A DNA stretch of 64,000 nt from CAVTSA01 sp963790575. GTDB taxonomy: Bacteria; Chloroflexota; Dormibacteria; Dormibacterales; Dormibacteraceae. Below are positions 7,915 through 15,599 of this stretch, in pieces; within the stretch, counting starts at the first letter, position 1, and each line of letters starts with the position of its first letter. The notes beneath the pieces were generated by a model, which did no database searches, was not told the origin of the DNA, and saw only the letters and a list, made by a program, of their open reading frames with translations. The position numbers were made by a program, and so were the translations under genes. The stretch covers positions 1 to 64,000 of the forward strand of contig CAWBPD010000008.1 of the NCBI GenBank assembly GCA_963790575.1, in the 5' to 3' direction.

Positions 7915-9204
7915 ATGGAAACTTCCCGTGGGGTCAGCGCCCCCTCCCAGCCCAGCAGCGGCCGATGCCCGCATCTCGGTTCAGAGTTCTCGCCCATGGC
8001 GGGCGAGCAGGTGGAGGACCCGTACTCCTTCTACGCCCGCGCCCGCGCCGGCGAGCCGGTCTTCTTCAGCCCCCAGTTCCAGATGTGGTTCGTCACCCGC
8101 TACGACGATGTTCGGTCCGCTCTTTCCGATCCCGGCACGTTCTCATCGCAGGGCACGATTCCGGACTACAAGGAGCTCGGCCCCGAGGTCCGGGCGGCGC
8201 TCGACGGCTACCGCCAGCCTCGAAGCCTGCTCAACATGGACCCTCCGGACCACACCCGGCTCCGCCGCCTGGTCCGGCAGGCGTTCACTCCCCGTCAGGT
8301 GGCCACCATGCGGGACGCCGTCCACGACGTCGCAACCGACCTCGTGGAGGGCTTCGAGTCGGACGGTCAATGCGAGCTCATCTCCCAATTTGCATACCCT
8401 CTCCCGCTGGACGTCATCTTCCGGCTGCTCGGGGTGCCGGCCAAGGACCTGCCAGCCTGCCAGCGGTGGACGGCTGAGCTGAAGGAGCTCACCTTCAGCA
8501 GCGGGAGATTGCCGCCAGAGCGCCAGGTCGAATGCGCTCATGGGGTGCTGGCATTGCAGCGCTATGTCGACAACCTGGTCGCCAGCTGCCCCCCCGGGCG
8601 GCGGGAAGGGCTGGTCGCGTCCCTGATCGAGGCCCGGGACGAGGACGGCGCCCCCTCCCTCTCGTTCGAGGAGACGTCCGATCATGTGATGGCCTTCATC
8701 ATCGGAGGCCACGAGACGCTTGCCAGCGCGCTCGGCAACACCATGCACCTGCTCCTCAACGAGCCCGAGCGCTGGCGGCGGATCTGCCAGGAACCGGAAT
8801 CGCGCGCGGCCGCGATCGAAGAAGCACTGCGAGTGGAGGCGGCGGTCGCGGGCATGATGCGGGTCACGACCCGGCCGGTCACCCTGGGCGGCGCGGAGCT
8901 GCCGGCACAGGCAAGGCTGTTTCTGCTGTTCGGATCCGCCAACCGGGACGAGACCCGCTTTGCCGAGCCCGACGCATACCGCCTGGACCGGGCCGGACAG
9001 CCATCTCATCTCGCGTTCGGGCATGGGATCCACTACTGCATCGGCGCTCCCCTGGCGCGCCTGGAGATGGCGGCGGCGCTCGACGTGCTGGCCGAGCGCC
9101 TGCCGGGCCTGCGACTGGCGCCGGGGGAGACGGTCGGGCACGTCCCGAGTCTGTTGTTCCGCAGCCTGGCCCGTCTGCCCGTTCTGTGGGAGCGCGTCCC
9201 GTGA
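7915..9204 (+). CDS. Cytochrome P450
   Basis: 429 aa from the ATG opening METSRGVSAP; longer in-frame readings run back into the operator and the LLM remnant. Class I bacterial P450 features: I-helix IIGGHETLAS, the K-helix ExxR in EEALR, and the heme-binding loop FGHGIHYCIGAPLARLE with the thiolate Cys375. The N-terminus CPHLGSEFSP and YARARAGEPVFFS are typical of soluble bacterial P450s (CYP105/107-like). It oxidises a small molecule using ferredoxin and reductase supplied elsewhere; none is adjacent. Neighbours (LuxR regulator, VOC protein, LLM oxidoreductase, methyltransferases) suggest a tailoring or catabolic role. Likely controlled by the LuxR regulator through the shared operator. Confidence 0.93.
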   Translation: METSRGVSAPSQPSSGRCPHLGSEFSPMAGEQVEDPYSFYARARAGEPVFFSPQFQMWFVTRYDDVRSALSDPGTFSSQGTIPDYKELGPEVRAALDGYRQPRSLLNMDPPDHTRLRRLVRQAFTPRQVATMRDAVHDVATDLVEGFESDGQCELISQFAYPLPLDVIFRLLGVPAKDLPACQRWTAELKELTFSSGRLPPERQVECAHGVLALQRYVDNLVASCPPGRREGLVASLIEARDEDGAPSLSFEETSDHVMAFIIGGHETLASALGNTMHLLLNEPERWRRICQEPESRAAAIEEALRVEAAVAGMMRVTTRPVTLGGAELPAQARLFLLFGSANRDETRFAEPDAYRLDRAGQPSHLAFGHGIHYCIGAPLARLEMAAALDVLAERLPGLRLAPGETVGHVPSLLFRSLARLPVLWERVP

Positions 9205-9220
9205 GCGGGTCGGCGCGGGC

Positions 9221-9350
9221 CGCTGGTGCGCGGCGCACCAATCGCCTGATTTACCTGTCCGGAGTGGGGTGCTGGTGCACCGGCGCTTTCGCTTCCGCCT
9301 GGGGGGCTCGGATGCGAACGTCGTTAGCGCACCGTTCGTGAACGGGCAGC
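9221..9350. repeat. Repeat-bearing intergenic region (hairpin and family E copy 1)
   Basis: A hairpin-forming GGTGCGCGGCGCACC at 9225-9239, then GCTCGGATGCGAACG and CGTTAGCGCACCGTT at about 9306-9331. The latter block recurs inverted at 13356-13400, so the 4 kb between is bracketed by inverted copies. Confidence 0.45.
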
Positions 9351-9423
9351 GCAGGGATTCGATTCTGGCCTCACCAGTCGCGCTCTCGCTGAGCCAGAAC
9401 GAGGACTTCTTGGAGAACTGACC

Positions 9424-10206
9424 ATGCCCAGCAGGTTCGACCACGCCGTCATCGCCGTCCGCGATCTGGACCAGGCGATCGGTGACTTCACCCGGCTTGG
9501 ATTCCAGGTCCATCGCGGCGGCTATCAACCCGGGCTGGGGGCGGTGAATGCGGCCATCTCGTTCCGCCTTGGCTACATCGAGCTGCTGAGTGTGGTCGGG
9601 CGGGGCACGGTCGCCGCCACCGAGCCACTGGTCCGAGTCCTGCTCGAGATGTTGGAGGAGCGTGAAGGCTTCGCCGGGTACTGCCTGGCCTCTGGCGACA
9701 TCGAGCGCGAAGCCGCCCACCTGCGCGACTCGGGGCTGCCGGCGCAGGTCTTGCGGGTGACGCCGGAGCAGTCGGCCAGGGGATTCGGCTGGACACTGAT
9801 CTTTCCCGGAGGCATGCCGTTCCTACGCCCCTGGCCATTCCTGATCCAATACGATCCGGCAGGAGAGAAGTCCAGGCCCAGGGGCACGCATCGCAACGGT
9901 GCCCAGCGGTGCGTCGGGGCCCGAGTGGGGATGGGTGGCCATGACCCACACCGTCTGCTGGCCGAAGAGCTGGGCCTGGCTGTCGACGAGGACGGCTTCC
10001 GGGTCGGGGACTTTCTCGTTCGTCCGGAACCGGCGAGCGATGCGGTGGGCCTGGTGGAGCTCGACATCGCGGTCACGGACCTCGACCAGGCGCGACAGGA
10101 GCTGCCGGCGGACGCCATTGCCGGCATGGACGAAGACGGGATCTCCCTGGACCCAGGAGCGACCGCCGGCGCGCGAATCGTTTTGGTGCCCAAATCGCGC
10201 TCCTGA
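9424..10206 (+). CDS. VOC/glyoxalase-like domain protein
   Basis: 260 aa, preceded by GGAG. The N-terminus FDHAVIAVRDLDQAIGDFTR is the first beta-alpha-beta module of the vicinal-oxygen-chelate fold, close to the Glyoxalase_3 type. A second weaker module begins around VELDIAVTDLDQARQELP near residue 215. The clear metal ligands of true glyoxalases are not obvious, so the reaction is unknown. A truncated relative of the N-terminal module lies at 12085-12282. It follows the P450 in the same direction with a 219-bp gap containing repeats, so it may have its own promoter. Confidence 0.8.
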   Translation: MPSRFDHAVIAVRDLDQAIGDFTRLGFQVHRGGYQPGLGAVNAAISFRLGYIELLSVVGRGTVAATEPLVRVLLEMLEEREGFAGYCLASGDIEREAAHLRDSGLPAQVLRVTPEQSARGFGWTLIFPGGMPFLRPWPFLIQYDPAGEKSRPRGTHRNGAQRCVGARVGMGGHDPHRLLAEELGLAVDEDGFRVGDFLVRPEPASDAVGLVELDIAVTDLDQARQELPADAIAGMDEDGISLDPGATAGARIVLVPKSRS

Positions 10207-10272
10207 ACCCGCGGTCCGGGCATCCGCCCCTCCTTCGCGCGTGGGGCGAGACGTTCCATCACAGCATCCAGG

Positions 10273-11037
10273 TCACCGAGTTTCCACGCCCCGGTCTCGG
10301 GCATGTGGCATGGCGGGCCGCCGCCAGCCCGCGTAGACGGCGTGGCCCGCTCTGACCCAGACCGCGTCCACGCCCACGTAGCCGGCCGCCTCGAGCCACC
10401 TGAGGTGGTCTGCGAGCGGAGACATCATGTCCATCGGGTCCTCATTCCCAGGCTGGAATGAGTTCCAGTCCGACGACACAAAGGCCTCGTACCCGGAGGG
10501 GTCGCCGAACCGTGCAAGCGACTGCTCCCGCACGGCCCGGTCCCACTCGGCCGCGGCCAGGCGAACGGCGGCCGCGGACGCCGGCTGAATCACGTCCGCG
10601 ATCACCAGCGCACCGCCGGGGCGCAGCATCTGCAGCACGTCGGCGTACAGACGTCGCTTACCCGGATCATCAAGGTGGTGCACAGCCAGCGACGAGACCA
10701 CGGCACCGCACGTACCCCGCCACTCGGAGCGCCAGCCACTGTCCTCGATCTGGAACCGACGCACCTCCTGCCGGTCCCCGAACCGGGCCAGGCGCACGGC
10801 CGCGTGCTCGAGCATCACAGAGGACGCGTCGAGGGCGACCAACCGGCTGGTTGGGAAGGTGTCCAGCAGGCGCTCGGCCAGCAGCCCCTCTCCGCAGCTG
10901 AGTTCCAGGATCAGGCTCGGCGCCTCCGGCACCAAGGCACAGATCATGTCGGCCTGCATTTGCCGGTCCGGGACCAGGACATCGCCCAACCGCAGGAAGG
11001 TCTCCGACTCGGCGTCACCCCAACCGGCGTCGCTCAC
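10273..11037 (-). CDS. Class I SAM-dependent methyltransferase
   Basis: 254 aa. Motif I is ILELSCGEGLLAERLL near residue 43 (SAM binding, with SC in place of the usual GC). The acidic motif II is LVALDASSVML, motif post-I/IV is AVVSSLAVHHLDD, and LRPGGALVIADV is the typical motif VI strand. The fold is the UbiE/Methyltransf_25 type; the acceptor is unknown. It is convergent with the VOC protein (67 bp gap) and lies downstream of the VapBC pair but with its own start. Confidence 0.85.
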   Translation of the reverse strand: MSDAGWGDAESETFLRLGDVLVPDRQMQADMICALVPEAPSLILELSCGEGLLAERLLDTFPTSRLVALDASSVMLEHAAVRLARFGDRQEVRRFQIEDSGWRSEWRGTCGAVVSSLAVHHLDDPGKRRLYADVLQMLRPGGALVIADVIQPASAAAVRLAAAEWDRAVREQSLARFGDPSGYEAFVSSDWNSFQPGNEDPMDMMSPLADHLRWLEAAGYVGVDAVWVRAGHAVYAGWRRPAMPHARDRGVETR

Positions 11038-11094
11038 CTTTCCATGCTGCCACCCTCGCGGGCTTGCGCTAGGGCCATCGCCATCAGGAGGCGC

Positions 11095-11493
11095 TCAGGG
11101 CACGGTACGCAGGCCTTGCCGCTTGAAGTGCGCGTCGAAGGCGAACGCCTCGCTGAGCCCGCGCATCCGCATCACATGGAAGCTCACGCAGTCCACCAGT
11201 GAGGGGCCATCCGGCGCCGCCAGGTAAGCGCTCTCTGCGAGGCGGTGCAGTGGCTCGTCGACGAAGTGCACGGAAAGTACGGGCAGGAGATCGCCGAAAA
11301 GCGCCCGCGTCGCGGTCTGGCCGAGCCGGCGTTGGACCAGTGCGGCCGTCTCTACCACGGCATAGCTGTGCGTCAGCAGTACCCCCGTCCCTGTGGCTGC
11401 CCACCGCGAGAACCAACGGCCCGCCTGGCGATGATTCGCATCGTCGGCGTCAAGCAGCGAGTAGAGCGCCGAGGTGTCCACGAACGTCGGCAC
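11095..11493 (-). CDS. vapC: VapC-family PIN-domain ribonuclease toxin
   Basis: 132 aa from a GTG that directly abuts the antitoxin stop (TAAGTG). PIN-domain acids are present: Asp in FVDTSALYS at the N-terminus, Glu in YAVVETAAL, Asp in SLVDCVSF and Asp in AFAFDAHF near the end, the four that coordinate Mg2+. The family cleaves tRNA or rRNA when released from its antitoxin. Length is normal and all key residues are present, so the toxin looks intact. Confidence 0.9.
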   Translation of the reverse strand: MPTFVDTSALYSLLDADDANHRQAGRWFSRWAATGTGVLLTHSYAVVETAALVQRRLGQTATRALFGDLLPVLSVHFVDEPLHRLAESAYLAAPDGPSLVDCVSFHVMRMRGLSEAFAFDAHFKRQGLRTVP

Positions 11494-11730
11494 TTATCGG
11501 AAATCCTCTGTCAGATATCGATCGTGCTCGGCGCTGACATCCTTCAATCCTGAGCGGAACCGGCCGATGACCCCGAGCGCGCGCTGGCGGTCGTGGGCCA
11601 CCCCGTCCACCGCCAGGGATGCGTCGACCGCATCCCGGATCAAGCGCGCCACGGAGGTGGCCTGATCGGCCGCCTTCCGATGCAGCGCCCGGGCCTGTTC
11701 CTCGGTGAGCTGGATCTGGGTTCGGACCAT
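11494..11730 (-). CDS. vapB: Ribbon-helix-helix antitoxin (VapB type)
   Basis: 78 aa. The N-terminus MVRTQIQLTEEQARALHRKA and SVARLIRDAVDASL is a CopG/Arc-type ribbon-helix-helix DNA-binding domain; the C-terminal half (FRSGLKDVSAEHDRYLTEDF) would wrap the toxin. It overlaps nothing and is followed at zero distance by vapC. An inverted repeat covers its -10 region, as expected for autorepression by the complex. Confidence 0.88.
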   Translation of the reverse strand: MVRTQIQLTEEQARALHRKAADQATSVARLIRDAVDASLAVDGVAHDRQRALGVIGRFRSGLKDVSAEHDRYLTEDFR

Positions 11731-11731
11731 G

Positions 11732-11756
11732 CCATCATGATAACGTCAGGTGATGG
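11732..11756. promoter_or_regulatory. Putative vapBC operator and leaderless promoter
   Basis: Perfect arms CCATCA and TGATGG separated by 13 nt. On the minus strand TATCAT (11737-11742) lies 6 nt before the vapB ATG, so the arm covers the -10 box and the transcript would be leaderless. Confidence 0.5.
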
Positions 11757-11851
11757 TATGTCAGCCCACGCCGTGGCCGCGCGCACGCAGGGTGCCCCCG
11801 CAGAAGTGGACCCAGCGCCGGAAAGGCTCCATCTTTGGTGGAGGGTCCGGA

Positions 11852-12013
11852 CTACAACCGCTCGGCGAGCAGCATGCCCCCGCCTGAGTAGGCGAGCGAG
11901 TTGGTCGGAACCGGCAGCATCCGCAGGGCGCGAAACCCTGCGCCCGCGATCTCCTCTGCGAGCTGTGCCTCATCCCGGATCGGCGCCCCCCAGAGGGTGA
12001 CCAGCAGCCGCAT
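11852..12013 (-). pseudogene. Methyltransferase C-terminal remnant
   Basis: 53 codons: MRLLVTLWGAPIRDEAQLAE, IAGAGFRALRMLPVPTN. This matches the last stretch of O-methyltransferase-like proteins (LxxxLxxAGFxxxRVLPxP), but the SAM-binding domain is missing. It lies downstream of the truncated VOC fragment, so an operon that once held LLM, VOC and methyltransferase genes appears partly deleted. Confidence 0.5.
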
Positions 12014-12084
12014 CGCTGCTCCTCGCAGGCTGGGTGTGGTGTGCGCGCCTTTGGTTGCGAGGGGTCCGGGGTCGGTCAGCAGAG

Positions 12085-12282
12085 TCAGCAAGAGCAAGTT
12101 TCGATCGTGGGAGCCGAGGTCATCGTGAACCGCTCGTCGTCCAGGCGGACCGCCAGGTTGGCCGTCCCCATCGCGGGGTGCGCTCCACCTGGCTGGGCGT
12201 CGAAGCCGAGGCGCCGAAAGGCGGCCGTCGACCGGTCCAGGTCACGCACCGCGATGACGGCGTGGTCGAGTCTGGTCAGCAT
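12085..12282 (-). pseudogene. Truncated VOC/glyoxalase-like gene
   Basis: 65 codons: LDHAVIAVRDLDRSTAAFRR and LGFDAQPGGAHPAMG match the first module of the protein at 9424, then the sequence departs (FTMTSAPTIETCSC) and stops. Its ATG overlaps no gene but begins 2 nt after the upstream LLM stop, so the pair was an operon. Probably non-functional. Confidence 0.6.
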
Positions 12283-12284
12283 CC

Positions 12285-13292
12285 TCAGTCCTCCAGCGCC
12301 AGACCGGGGAGCACTTCCTCGCTCACACGCCGGAACTGGTGCATCTGGTCGTAGCTCGTGAGGCGCAGGGTGATGTAGTTGATCCCGGCCGCCAGGTATT
12401 CCCGGAGCCGGTCCCTGATCCGCTCCGGGCTACCCATCGCGACGAAGGTCGGCAGCATGCGCTGGGTGAACTCGCGGTCGTAGTAGGTGTCGAGATACCT
12501 GACCGTCTCCTCGCGCGCCCGATCGAGGTCTTCGTTCACGTTCACGTTGAAGTAGAGACAGGCCGTGAAGTCCCCTCCCAGCTCGCGTCCATACTCCGCC
12601 GCGTAGCGCCGCAACTCCTGCAGGCACCGTGCCGTGCCCGCGGGGTCGTGGCTGGCGGTCATATAGCCGTCGCCCAGCCTCGCCACGCGGCGCAGCGCCG
12701 ATTCGACGTTGCGCGGTTTGCGAAGGTCCGGGTTGGCAGTGATCCAGATCGGAAGCGGCCGGCTCACGAAGCTGGGCGAGATGGTGACGTTCGTGAATCG
12801 GTAGTGCCGGCCCTGGTAGCTGGCCGCGTCCTGGGTGGACAGCAGCCGCAGGATCTCCACCACCTCCTCCATCCGCTGCATGCGGGAGGCCGGATCCACT
12901 CCGAGGGCGGCGAACTCACCCTCGAAGTCACCGCCGCCCGGCCCCGGCTGGCCCTGGCAGGCGACGAAGATGGTGCGTCCGCCGGACAGGAAGTCCAGGC
13001 TCGCCCACTGATAGGCGAGGACGATCGGCTGCCGCAGCGGCGTGCTCGCCATGCAAGCGCCGCCCATCTTCAGTCGCTGGGTCCGGACGGCGAGGGCAGA
13101 GAGGGTGCAGAGAGCGTCGAGCCGCGGCTTGGCGAGGATCGAATCCCCCACCCAGACCGAGTGCCACCGCGGGTCACGGTCGGCCTGCTCTGCCAGTTGG
13201 AGCATCTCGTCGACAGTGGTGGCCCCGGTGATGACGCCGCGGTTCGAGAGCGTCAGCCCGAACCGAGCGGTGCTTTCGCTACGAGCGTTCAT
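12285..13292 (-). CDS. LLM-class flavin/F420-dependent oxidoreductase
   Basis: 335 aa. The TIM-barrel of luciferase-like monooxygenases is recognisable from FGLTLSNRGVITG, HSVWVGDSILAKPRLD, RLKMGGACMAS, PIVLAYQWASLDFLSGGRTI, RMQRMEEVVEILRLL, PLPIWITANPD and the closing MGSPERIRDRLREYLAAGIN. Uses FMNH2 or F420H2; the substrate is unknown. It heads a leftward operon with the truncated VOC and methyltransferase remnants. A different LLM remnant lies at 7475-7777. The intact barrel suggests it still works although its partners have decayed. Confidence 0.88.
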   Translation of the reverse strand: MNARSESTARFGLTLSNRGVITGATTVDEMLQLAEQADRDPRWHSVWVGDSILAKPRLDALCTLSALAVRTQRLKMGGACMASTPLRQPIVLAYQWASLDFLSGGRTIFVACQGQPGPGGGDFEGEFAALGVDPASRMQRMEEVVEILRLLSTQDAASYQGRHYRFTNVTISPSFVSRPLPIWITANPDLRKPRNVESALRRVARLGDGYMTASHDPAGTARCLQELRRYAAEYGRELGGDFTACLYFNVNVNEDLDRAREETVRYLDTYYDREFTQRMLPTFVAMGSPERIRDRLREYLAAGINYITLRLTSYDQMHQFRRVSEEVLPGLALED

Positions 13293-13355
13293 GCAACCAG
13301 GTCTCCGTGATCCGCTGTGTGCATATGCGCCCAGGTTGGTGTCCGCCGCTTTCGC

Positions 13356-13400
13356 ATCGCTAACGGTGCGCTAACGGGCACCCCCGTCCGAGCCTCAGCA
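13356..13400. repeat. Family E repeat, copy 2 (inverted)
   Basis: CGCTAACGGTGCGCTAACGG, whose reverse complement contains CGTTAGCGCACCGTT as at 9317. The GGCTCGGA block is also shared. Placed just upstream of the LLM gene. Confidence 0.45.
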
Positions 13401-13405
13401 CTTCG

Positions 13406-13870
13406 CTAGTAGTCTCCCTTGACGTCGAAGTACGAACCGCGGATGGTTCCGGCCAGCTTGGACCTCCCCTTGGCGAACTTCAACTTCCGTTCCAGCTCCT
13501 TCGGTATCTCCATCCCCTCGGAAAGCTTGAAGCCAACGGCTCGCCTCTTGGGGTCGTCAACCGCATAGGCGACGTTGACCTCGAGGCCACTTTCATAAAA
13601 GACGTAGGTCCACTTGACATTTCCGAGCTGGAAGGACGAAGTCTCCAACGGTTTCACGGCGAGCTCAATGTCGCGCTCGGCCTTCAAGATTCGGCTTACA
13701 TAGTCGACAGTTTCCTGGCTTTCGCCGGCCGGCGTGACGGCAAATTCATGCTGATACTTGTTCATGAAGTAGCGCGCTTCATGGGCACGCAAACCAGCCA
13801 GCGCCTCTGCTACCGGGGAAGACTCCAGGCCAACGGTGGAGACATTCTTGAAGTCAACGGCGGAAGCCAT
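13406..13870 (-). CDS. Hypothetical protein, lower GC than neighbours
   Basis: 154 aa from the ATG opening MASAVDFKNVSTVG. I do not recognise the family. It is Lys/Glu-rich and soluble-looking, with alternating strands (WTYVFYESGLEVNVAYAV) and a basic end (ELERKLKFAKGRSKLAGTIR). Codon use is less GC-biased than in flanking genes (runs such as ttcatgctgatacttg), which fits recent acquisition. It lies beside the family E repeat at one edge of the decayed P450/LLM region. It could be a phage- or island-derived gene; no function can be assigned. Confidence 0.65.
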   Translation of the reverse strand: MASAVDFKNVSTVGLESSPVAEALAGLRAHEARYFMNKYQHEFAVTPAGESQETVDYVSRILKAERDIELAVKPLETSSFQLGNVKWTYVFYESGLEVNVAYAVDDPKRRAVGFKLSEGMEIPKELERKLKFAKGRSKLAGTIRGSYFDVKGDY

Positions 13871-14011
13871 ACACCTCAAGTCTGACTCATAGCCGCTTCG
13901 ATCAGCTGCGCGCGCCCAACCGGGCGTCCGTCCGCGCCCAACCTGCGGGTGCGCACCGGAAGAGGCTACGGGTCGGCCACGGGGCACGAGACCGTGGCGC
14001 GCCCGCGGGGA

Positions 14012-14548
14012 TTAGGTGGTCAGGCGCCCCCAGACGAGCCTCGAAAGCGACAGCAGTCCAACCCCACCCGCCACCGCACACACCAGGGCCGAGACTCCCA
14101 GTTCGGCGACGTCGGTCCCGGTGAGGAGGCTGTGGACGAAGGCGGCGGCGAAGGCGGCGTACGCCAGTCGGTGCGTCCACAGCCAGAGCCGGCGCGGGAA
14201 CCGGCCCCGGAGGAGACCGGCCGCGATGACGAGAACCGCCAGGTCCAGGCTCAGGGCGCCGAAGCCGAGACCGGCGGTGGCATACCTGGAGGAGAACGGA
14301 ATCACGACGCGGGTCAAGCTGAGCTGCGCGGTCTGGTCGAGCAGCAGCGCGCCCACGTGAGCGACCGCCAGTGGAGCCCAAAGCACGGTCGCGAGGGTAT
14401 GGATGTCGCGAAGGGAGCGATTGGTGGTCACCGACTGGAAGATCGCGGTCCGGAGTGCCAGGCCGGTCACCACCGCCGCGGCCAGCACCGCGTACGCGGT
14501 CAGACCGGCGACGCGTGCCACCACCCAGAGCAGGAGCCCGAGGTCCAC
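14012..14548 (-). CDS. Ferric reductase-like (YedZ/FRD type) heme membrane protein
   Basis: 178 aa, GTG start. Five hydrophobic segments. Candidate heme-ligating histidines lie in RDIHTLATVLWAPLAVAHVG and in WTHRLAYAAFAAAFVHSLLT, the paired arrangement of ferric-reductase-like transmembrane domains. No cytoplasmic FAD/NAD domain is attached. It follows ApbE by 14 bp in the same operon. Membrane heme proteins of this type often pass electrons to flavinylated exported proteins, which fits the ApbE neighbour. The partner here is unclear. Confidence 0.8.
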   Translation of the reverse strand: MDLGLLLWVVARVAGLTAYAVLAAAVVTGLALRTAIFQSVTTNRSLRDIHTLATVLWAPLAVAHVGALLLDQTAQLSLTRVVIPFSSRYATAGLGFGALSLDLAVLVIAAGLLRGRFPRRLWLWTHRLAYAAFAAAFVHSLLTGTDVAELGVSALVCAVAGGVGLLSLSRLVWGRLTT

Positions 14549-14562
14549 CCGCGCCCTTCCCG

Positions 14563-15396
14563 TCAGGCCTCAGGTTCGAGCCGCCAGGCCCGGGCTCGGC
14601 GCCGGAGGAGCGCCCGTCCGCCCTTGGGCCCGAGCAGCAACGCCTGTTTGGCGAGCACCTCCGCCTCCAGCGCCGAGGCGGCGACCACCTGGACCTGCGC
14701 CACGCCGGTGGCGCTGGGCCTGCCGGTGCGAGGGTCGATGAGATGGTGAGCCCATCCCTCACCGCAGCGCCACCGCCGGTGGCGCACGCTGCTGGTCGCC
14801 GCCCCCTCGTCGCGGAGCGATCGCACTCCGTCGGCGAACCCGATCGGCCAGGAGGCGTCTCCGGCGGCGCGAAGGTCGCCACCGAGATTGACCACCGCCG
14901 CCGGCCTGAGCCGCAGCGCCAGCCGGTCGGCCATCCAGCCTTTGGCCAGCCCGCCCAGATCGACCGCGGTCCCTGGCCGCAGCCGGGCCCGGCGTCCGCG
15001 GATCGTCAGCATCTCGGGCAGGGGCGGCGGTGGCAGTGGAGGCGAGGCCGGCGGCTGGGGGCCGAGTGCGAAGTGACGGTGGTAGCCGGCGGCGAGGAGC
15101 GCCGGCAGCACGCCCGCGTGGACCAGACCCTCGCTGCGTTCATACGCCCACAACGCCACTCGGAGCAGCTCCGCCAGGAGGGGTGAGACCTCGACCCAGG
15201 CGCCCGCCCGCCGGTTCAGGGCCATCAGCTCGCTGTCGGTGGCAAACCGGGTCAGGCGCGCCGCCGTCGCGACCACCCAGCGCTGGGCGGCGATCGCGGC
15301 CGCTGGGTCGGGCACGGCAAGGACAAGGCGGCAGGAGGTGCCCATCGCCTCGAAGTCGTGTCGCGCTGAGGCCACCGACGGCAGGGCGAGCGTCAC
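14563..15396 (-). CDS. apbE: ApbE-family FAD:protein FMN transferase
   Basis: 277 aa. Family motifs: AMGTSCRLVL near the N-terminus, AVDLGGLAKGWMADRLA, NLGGDLRAAG and HHLIDPRTGRPSATGV. The GTG start overlaps the preceding stop as GTGA, so it is translationally coupled to the 68-aa gene. ApbE proteins attach FMN to Ser/Thr of exported electron-transfer proteins using FAD and Mg2+. The usual DGxSGAT target motif does not occur in any neighbouring gene. No lipobox or signal peptide is visible, unlike many exported ApbE proteins. Confidence 0.9.
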   Translation of the reverse strand: MTLALPSVASARHDFEAMGTSCRLVLAVPDPAAAIAAQRWVVATAARLTRFATDSELMALNRRAGAWVEVSPLLAELLRVALWAYERSEGLVHAGVLPALLAAGYHRHFALGPQPPASPPLPPPPLPEMLTIRGRRARLRPGTAVDLGGLAKGWMADRLALRLRPAAVVNLGGDLRAAGDASWPIGFADGVRSLRDEGAATSSVRHRRWRCGEGWAHHLIDPRTGRPSATGVAQVQVVAASALEAEVLAKQALLLGPKGGRALLRRRARAWRLEPEA

Positions 15397-15599
15397 GAGG
15401 CGTAGGTGGAGGTGACGGGGGTGACCTGTGCCGCGTGCACGGATCCGCCGGGGGCGAAGGGAAGTGCGCTTTGCGTTTGGACCGGCGGCTGCAGGGGCGC
15501 CGCCCCCTCGCGCAGGTGGCCACTTACATAGACGGCGGCGAGCGCGGTCAGCGCGGCGGTGGCGAGGGTGAAGGCGATCCGCCCGGTGAGCGCGGACAT
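15393..15599 (-). CDS. Small exported/membrane-anchored protein in DUF1501-ApbE operon
   Basis: 68 aa. A hydrophobic helix near residues 8-27 (IAFTLATAALTALAAVYVSG) is followed by a Pro/Gln/Thr-rich tail ending QVTPVTSTYAS. The ATG overlaps the DUF1501 stop (TGATG) and its stop overlaps the apbE start (GTGA), so all three are coupled and the gene is surely expressed if they are. I recognise no family. The Thr/Ser-rich exported C-terminus next to an FMN transferase makes it a candidate acceptor or anchor, but it lacks the known flavinylation motif. Confidence 0.7.
   Translation of the reverse strand: MSALTGRIAFTLATAALTALAAVYVSGHLREGAAPLQPPVQTQSALPFAPGGSVHAAQVTPVTSTYAS

Noticed and set aside
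8143..9720. 525-aa reading antisense to the P450 and VOC genes
   Set aside because: It crosses two real genes and an intergenic repeat and shows no domain.
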